NCBI GenBank assembly: GCA_964615795.1
Contig: CAZTQR010000015.1
Coordinates: forward strand, 1-54,235
Source of the DNA: JADJAH01 sp964615795
GTDB taxonomy: Bacteria > Bacteroidota > Ignavibacteria > Tepidaquicellales > Tepidaquicellaceae
DNA length: 54,235 nucleotides
Reading direction: 5' to 3'
The position numbers and the translations under genes were made by a program. The notes beneath the pieces are model-generated. The model was not told where the DNA came from. It searched no databases and worked only from the letters and a program-made list of their open reading frames with translations. Every line of letters starts with the position of its first letter. The stretch's first letter is position 1. Below, in pieces: positions 51,376 to 54,235 of the stretch.

Positions 51376-53301
51376 CTATTTAACAATATTATTTGACAAT
51401 GACTTAAGTTGCTTATTCTTATTCATTAGTTGAAGAGCTTCGGGGGACCCCGGTTTTATCTCGAGGGCCTTGCCTATGAGCTGTTCTGCCTCATCAAACT
51501 TCGAATTGTTCATCAGGTAGTTTGCCCTGTTAAGATAGGAAGAATAATAGGAATTCATAATGAATGCATGATGATAGTCAGTGCGGCCTGTTATCTCATA
51601 TTTAAAATCCGGGTACCGGTAATTGTCGAATCCCTTCTCCTTTGTATATCTGAAGAGAATGCCTTGCGGAACCCTGGAGTAGTCCTTTCCGAAGTTCTCG
51701 CCTTTTGACTGCTCGATCTCGATGGTTGTATAAAATGTCCTTTGAGGGTAGTTCCTGTCCACCAGGCTGTTCAGCAAGGCAAGGAAAGTCGTCTGGATCT
51801 TTGTCAGGTCCTGCCTGTCCAATTCCGTCTTCGGGGCTGTATAGCGGTCAGTGTTCTTCTCAAACTTCAGCAGTTCTGCGAGGTATGCCTCAATCTCGGG
51901 AGCGGACCGTTCGTAGACTTCCGGGTAATGTTTTCTGAGATACTCGAAGTACCAGCTCTTGCGCATCAGCTCCTTGTCAATGATCACAAGATCCTGCCTT
52001 ATGTTCCTGACGAACTGCTGATACATTGAAGATGAGACCCAGAAATCCCATTGCGTTGACATGATGATCGCATTGGAATCGGCTGAGCTGAATACGTTCA
52101 TTGTATAGTCGTCAACAAACCTGTTCTTGCTTTCGTCAACCTTTTCGTAGTTCAGGACCAGCGGAATTACCGGGATCATCAGAAGCGCATAGCTTGTTGT
52201 CCCCATGCCGTCCTTGAACCTTGATGCCAGCCAAAGAAGTCCGCAAGCGATCCAGATCACGGATGTTATGTAGGCAAGCAGGAAATATGAGTCAATGTCG
52301 TAAATGTCATAGTTGATCGCATAGATGACGCAGAAGAGAAAAAGCAGAATGGTGAAAGTGAAAACTCTTCTCAAGTATTTGTACAGAAGAAACATTCCCG
52401 GAACAGCGAGGAACAGAGGAAAGATCACAGTTTCCATGGGGAAGTTTTTGGTGAAGTAGGCAAACTGTTTTTCCGCATTCTCAAAAGAAGTGAACATCCA
52501 GACGCTGAATTGCTTACCCGTGAAATGCCTCCAGAAGTTTTCGAAATTGTGGGGATTTCCCCAACTGATCACATCATTATCCGCACGGACGAAAAGGTAC
52601 GCATAGACCGTAAGCCCAGCAAAGAACGGAACGGCCATCAGCAATACCCTCTTCAGTGAAACTCCGGTGAAACCGTTTGACGCAATGAACAAGTAGATGC
52701 ATCCAACGGAGAGGAATATTGTGGAAAGGTGATTTGTAAAGCTCAGTCCAAGAAGAAAGGCGAACAGTATCCACATCCTTCCATTGCTTTCAGACTGCAG
52801 TCTCCCCAGCTCTCCCGAAGCCAGGAGGATGAGAATGATCAGCAGTGTAATGAAAAGCGAGTGAAGTGAGTACACCTCGATTGCATTTGCCGTGTCCCAG
52901 AATGTCCTTGAGAAAGCAAGAACAAGTGAAGCCGCAAGCGAGGCATTCAGCATCACTCCCCTGCTTAATGAAAGAGATCCCGCCAATGAAGAGATCCTTT
53001 CTGAGAGCAGAAAGATCAAATTGAAGAACACTGCAACTGCCAGCGAAGAAATTATTGCGCACATGAGATTCAGCCTGTAAACCTCGTCGGAAACCGGCAG
53101 CCAAGTAAACAGTTTTCCTATAAGCGTGAAGAGCGGATAACCTGTCGGATGAGCCACTCCGAGCTTTGAAGCTACCGTTGCAAGTTCTCCGGAATCTATG
53201 AATGTTACAGAGGGTGCAAGGGTGAGCACATAAACGACCAGCGGAATTACGAATGATAAGGCGGTATAAACCAGCCTGTCACGAGAAAATGTATTAGTCA
53301 A
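51376..53301 (-). CDS. DUF2723 family GT-C-type membrane glycosyltransferase candidate
   Basis: A 641-residue membrane protein. The N-terminal two thirds have about ten helices with the DUF2723 signature TLAPSVTFIDSGELATVASKLGVAHPTGYPLF (residues about 27-60; conserved Asp and Glu as in protein O-mannosyltransferases). The C-terminus is soluble and ends in TPR-like helices (MNNSKFDEAEQLIGKALEIKPGSPEAL). In Bacteroidota this group is linked to protein O-glycosylation in the periplasm. The start is TTG at 53301. The stop TAG lies in the next gene's presumed signal-peptide start region, so the two are tightly linked. Confidence 0.85.
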   Translation of the reverse strand: MTNTFSRDRLVYTALSFVIPLVVYVLTLAPSVTFIDSGELATVASKLGVAHPTGYPLFTLIGKLFTWLPVSDEVYRLNLMCAIISSLAVAVFFNLIFLLSERISSLAGSLSLSRGVMLNASLAASLVLAFSRTFWDTANAIEVYSLHSLFITLLIILILLASGELGRLQSESNGRMWILFAFLLGLSFTNHLSTIFLSVGCIYLFIASNGFTGVSLKRVLLMAVPFFAGLTVYAYLFVRADNDVISWGNPHNFENFWRHFTGKQFSVWMFTSFENAEKQFAYFTKNFPMETVIFPLFLAVPGMFLLYKYLRRVFTFTILLFLFCVIYAINYDIYDIDSYFLLAYITSVIWIACGLLWLASRFKDGMGTTSYALLMIPVIPLVLNYEKVDESKNRFVDDYTMNVFSSADSNAIIMSTQWDFWVSSSMYQQFVRNIRQDLVIIDKELMRKSWYFEYLRKHYPEVYERSAPEIEAYLAELLKFEKNTDRYTAPKTELDRQDLTKIQTTFLALLNSLVDRNYPQRTFYTTIEIEQSKGENFGKDYSRVPQGILFRYTKEKGFDNYRYPDFKYEITGRTDYHHAFIMNSYYSSYLNRANYLMNNSKFDEAEQLIGKALEIKPGSPEALQLMNKNKQLKSLSNNIVK

Positions 53302-53362
53302 AGCGAGTGTTCTGAATATTGAGTTGCTGCAAGAATTTGGCGGTAAGATGACATTCCCGAAG

Positions 53363-53402
53363 CAAAAAAATAAGGGAATAATCCGTAAGAATTATCCCCT
53401 TA
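53363..53402 (-). terminator. rho-independent terminator of the CADD-like gene
   Basis: Arms AAGGGAATAAT (53372-53382) and ATTATCCCCTT (53391-53401), one G-T pair, 8-base loop. On the minus strand it is followed by ATTTTTTT. Confidence 0.88.
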
Positions 53403-53422
53403 GTAAAAATTGCTTTCAGTAA

Positions 53423-54112
53423 TCAGTTAACGCAGTAGTTATTGTACACTCCGTCGAGGAAATTCCACATAAGTGCCGCTGATTCATCCACTGTGTTTAT
53501 GAGTCTCTTCTGATCTTCATGAGAGCCGTTTTCCCTGACCATAATGTCCATTTCATCCTTGGAGTGATATACATCTGCCTCCTCATGAACCTTGAAGAAC
53601 TCCAGGGCCTTATCAGCATCAATGCCGTAGAACTTCTTCAGGCCGTCAATCTTTGTTCTTGAGATCTCCGGTACCTGTGATTCGTAAGCATATAGTGCCG
53701 CCAGCCCAAGTGTAAATTCCGGCGACCTTGTCAGCTCATACATGCCGTCAACCAGGTCCTCGACTTCCCTTATGGGTTTTGCAGTCTTAACTTCCTCTTC
53801 CGTAAGTCCCAGACTTTCTGCAAAATTTATCCAAAGCCTTGGATGGTCTGCGATGTCGGTCTTGTAACCTTCTTCATCAGCAAGGTTTTGCATAAGTATC
53901 TTTCTTGTATCCACATCTTCACAGTTTGAATGAACACAGCTTACAAACCTCGGAAAGTGCTTCACAAAATGATAGTACTGTTTCGCATACTCGCGGAGCT
54001 CATCAACGGTAAGCTTACCTTCATTCCACTTCTGGTAGAACGGGTGCTGAAGCAGGCTGCGTTTCTGAATTGTGCCGTTAACTTCACTTATGAACTGTTC
54101 TTGAGAAAGCAT
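53423..54112 (-). CDS. CADD-like self-sacrificing para-aminobenzoate synthase
   Basis: A 229-residue helical protein of the heme-oxygenase-like/TenA-PqqC fold, closest to chlamydial CADD and Nitrosomonas NE1434. Those enzymes make the folate precursor pABA without PabABC, by oxidatively cutting out one of their own tyrosines. Conserved here: Tyr26 in LQHPFYQKW (CADD Tyr27), Lys154 in ISRTKIDGL (CADD Lys152), and the metal ligands of the Fe/Mn site: Glu in the LADEEGY segment (80/81), His90, Glu144 (YAYESQ), His176, Asp180 and His183 (VHEEADVYH). The length matches CADD (231). Alignment and residue numbers are from memory of the CADD sequence. It is a single gene with its own terminator. Alternatives: a TenA-like thiaminase or PqqC-like enzyme, both less fitting. 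Confidence 0.85.
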   Translation of the reverse strand: MLSQEQFISEVNGTIQKRSLLQHPFYQKWNEGKLTVDELREYAKQYYHFVKHFPRFVSCVHSNCEDVDTRKILMQNLADEEGYKTDIADHPRLWINFAESLGLTEEEVKTAKPIREVEDLVDGMYELTRSPEFTLGLAALYAYESQVPEISRTKIDGLKKFYGIDADKALEFFKVHEEADVYHSKDEMDIMVRENGSHEDQKRLINTVDESAALMWNFLDGVYNNYCVN

Positions 54113-54235
54113 TTATCAGATCTTTGATTTTTGAATTGTGCAATTTATGAAATCCAAAAACAAATTGAAACTGACCAAATGCAGACAGGACAAGCCAATC
54201 AGGCAGACGGAGCCTCTGCATAATCGCTTACAGGA
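54113..54235. other. upstream of the CADD-like gene, window edge
   Basis: It should hold the promoter of the CADD-like gene, but no full TTG-N20-TAnnTTTG match is visible. No gene is seen. Confidence 0.4.

Noticed and set aside
1..54235. tRNA, rRNA, insertion sequences, prophage genes, CRISPR arrays, biosynthetic clusters
   Set aside because: Looked for and not seen; the window is core chromosome plus secreted-protein genes.

Overview
The window looks like a piece of a draft or metagenome-assembled genome from the Bacteroidota/Ignavibacteria (FCB) branch. Three things point there. Several secreted proteins end in the type IX secretion (T9SS) C-terminal sorting domain with the core N-P-N-P-F-N. 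Many genes are preceded by a Bacteroidota-type promoter (TTG, about 20 bases, TAnnTTTG) rather than a classical -35/-10. The housekeeping set (asnB, ftsH, purM, valS, HtrA protease, nuo genes) is that of a free-living Gram-negative bacterium. A run of ten N at 39082-39091 shows the sequence is a scaffold. No tRNA, rRNA, CRISPR array, transposase or phage gene was seen; this is chromosomal core sequence with a secreted-protein accessory layer.

Layout. 271-8660: surface and secreted proteins (beta-helix protein with dockerin-like repeats, metzincin protease, PNGase F-like deglycosylase) around asnB. 8825-13582: rpsU, hpt, ftsH, a polyprenol/phytol-kinase-like membrane protein and ychF, with clear terminators. 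13636-18864 (minus): purM, lysine 6-aminotransferase, fur, feoA, feoB as one run from a promoter that seems to give a leaderless purM message; feoB is broken by a 47-base insertion between 19-base direct repeats. 18996-20650: a P-loop sulfotransferase-like gene next to a class IV aminotransferase. 20656-24832 (minus): pnp, tatD, DUF4190 protein, dut, rsmI, corA. 24874-35251 (plus): TPR protein, T9SS cargo, a lone nuoI, CNNM/CorC transporter, a lone MlaE permease, pyrB, pyrC, a ParA-like ATPase and valS.

35242-42808: arginase, a putative 38-residue peptide, a cytochrome c/beta-propeller lipoprotein, T9SS cargo (one cut by the assembly gap), an HtrA/Do protease, recO and a PfkB-family kinase. 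42814-47375: DUF3467 protein, LptF/G permease, an AhpD-like protein, and nuoK-nuoL separated from the rest of complex I. 47430-54112 (minus): a diheme cytochrome lipoprotein, an outer-membrane barrel candidate, rsmE, a BamA/TamA-like protein, a DUF2723 membrane glycosyltransferase candidate and, last, a close relative of chlamydial CADD, the self-sacrificing para-aminobenzoate synthase, with its sacrificial Tyr, its essential Lys and its metal ligands kept.

Most worth a second look: the CADD homologue, the feoB insertion whose exact excision restores the frame, the BamA-like gene whose signal peptide has no ATG/GTG/TTG, the sulfotransferase/aminotransferase pair, and the run of TAnnTTTG promoters placed so close to start codons that leaderless translation is likely.
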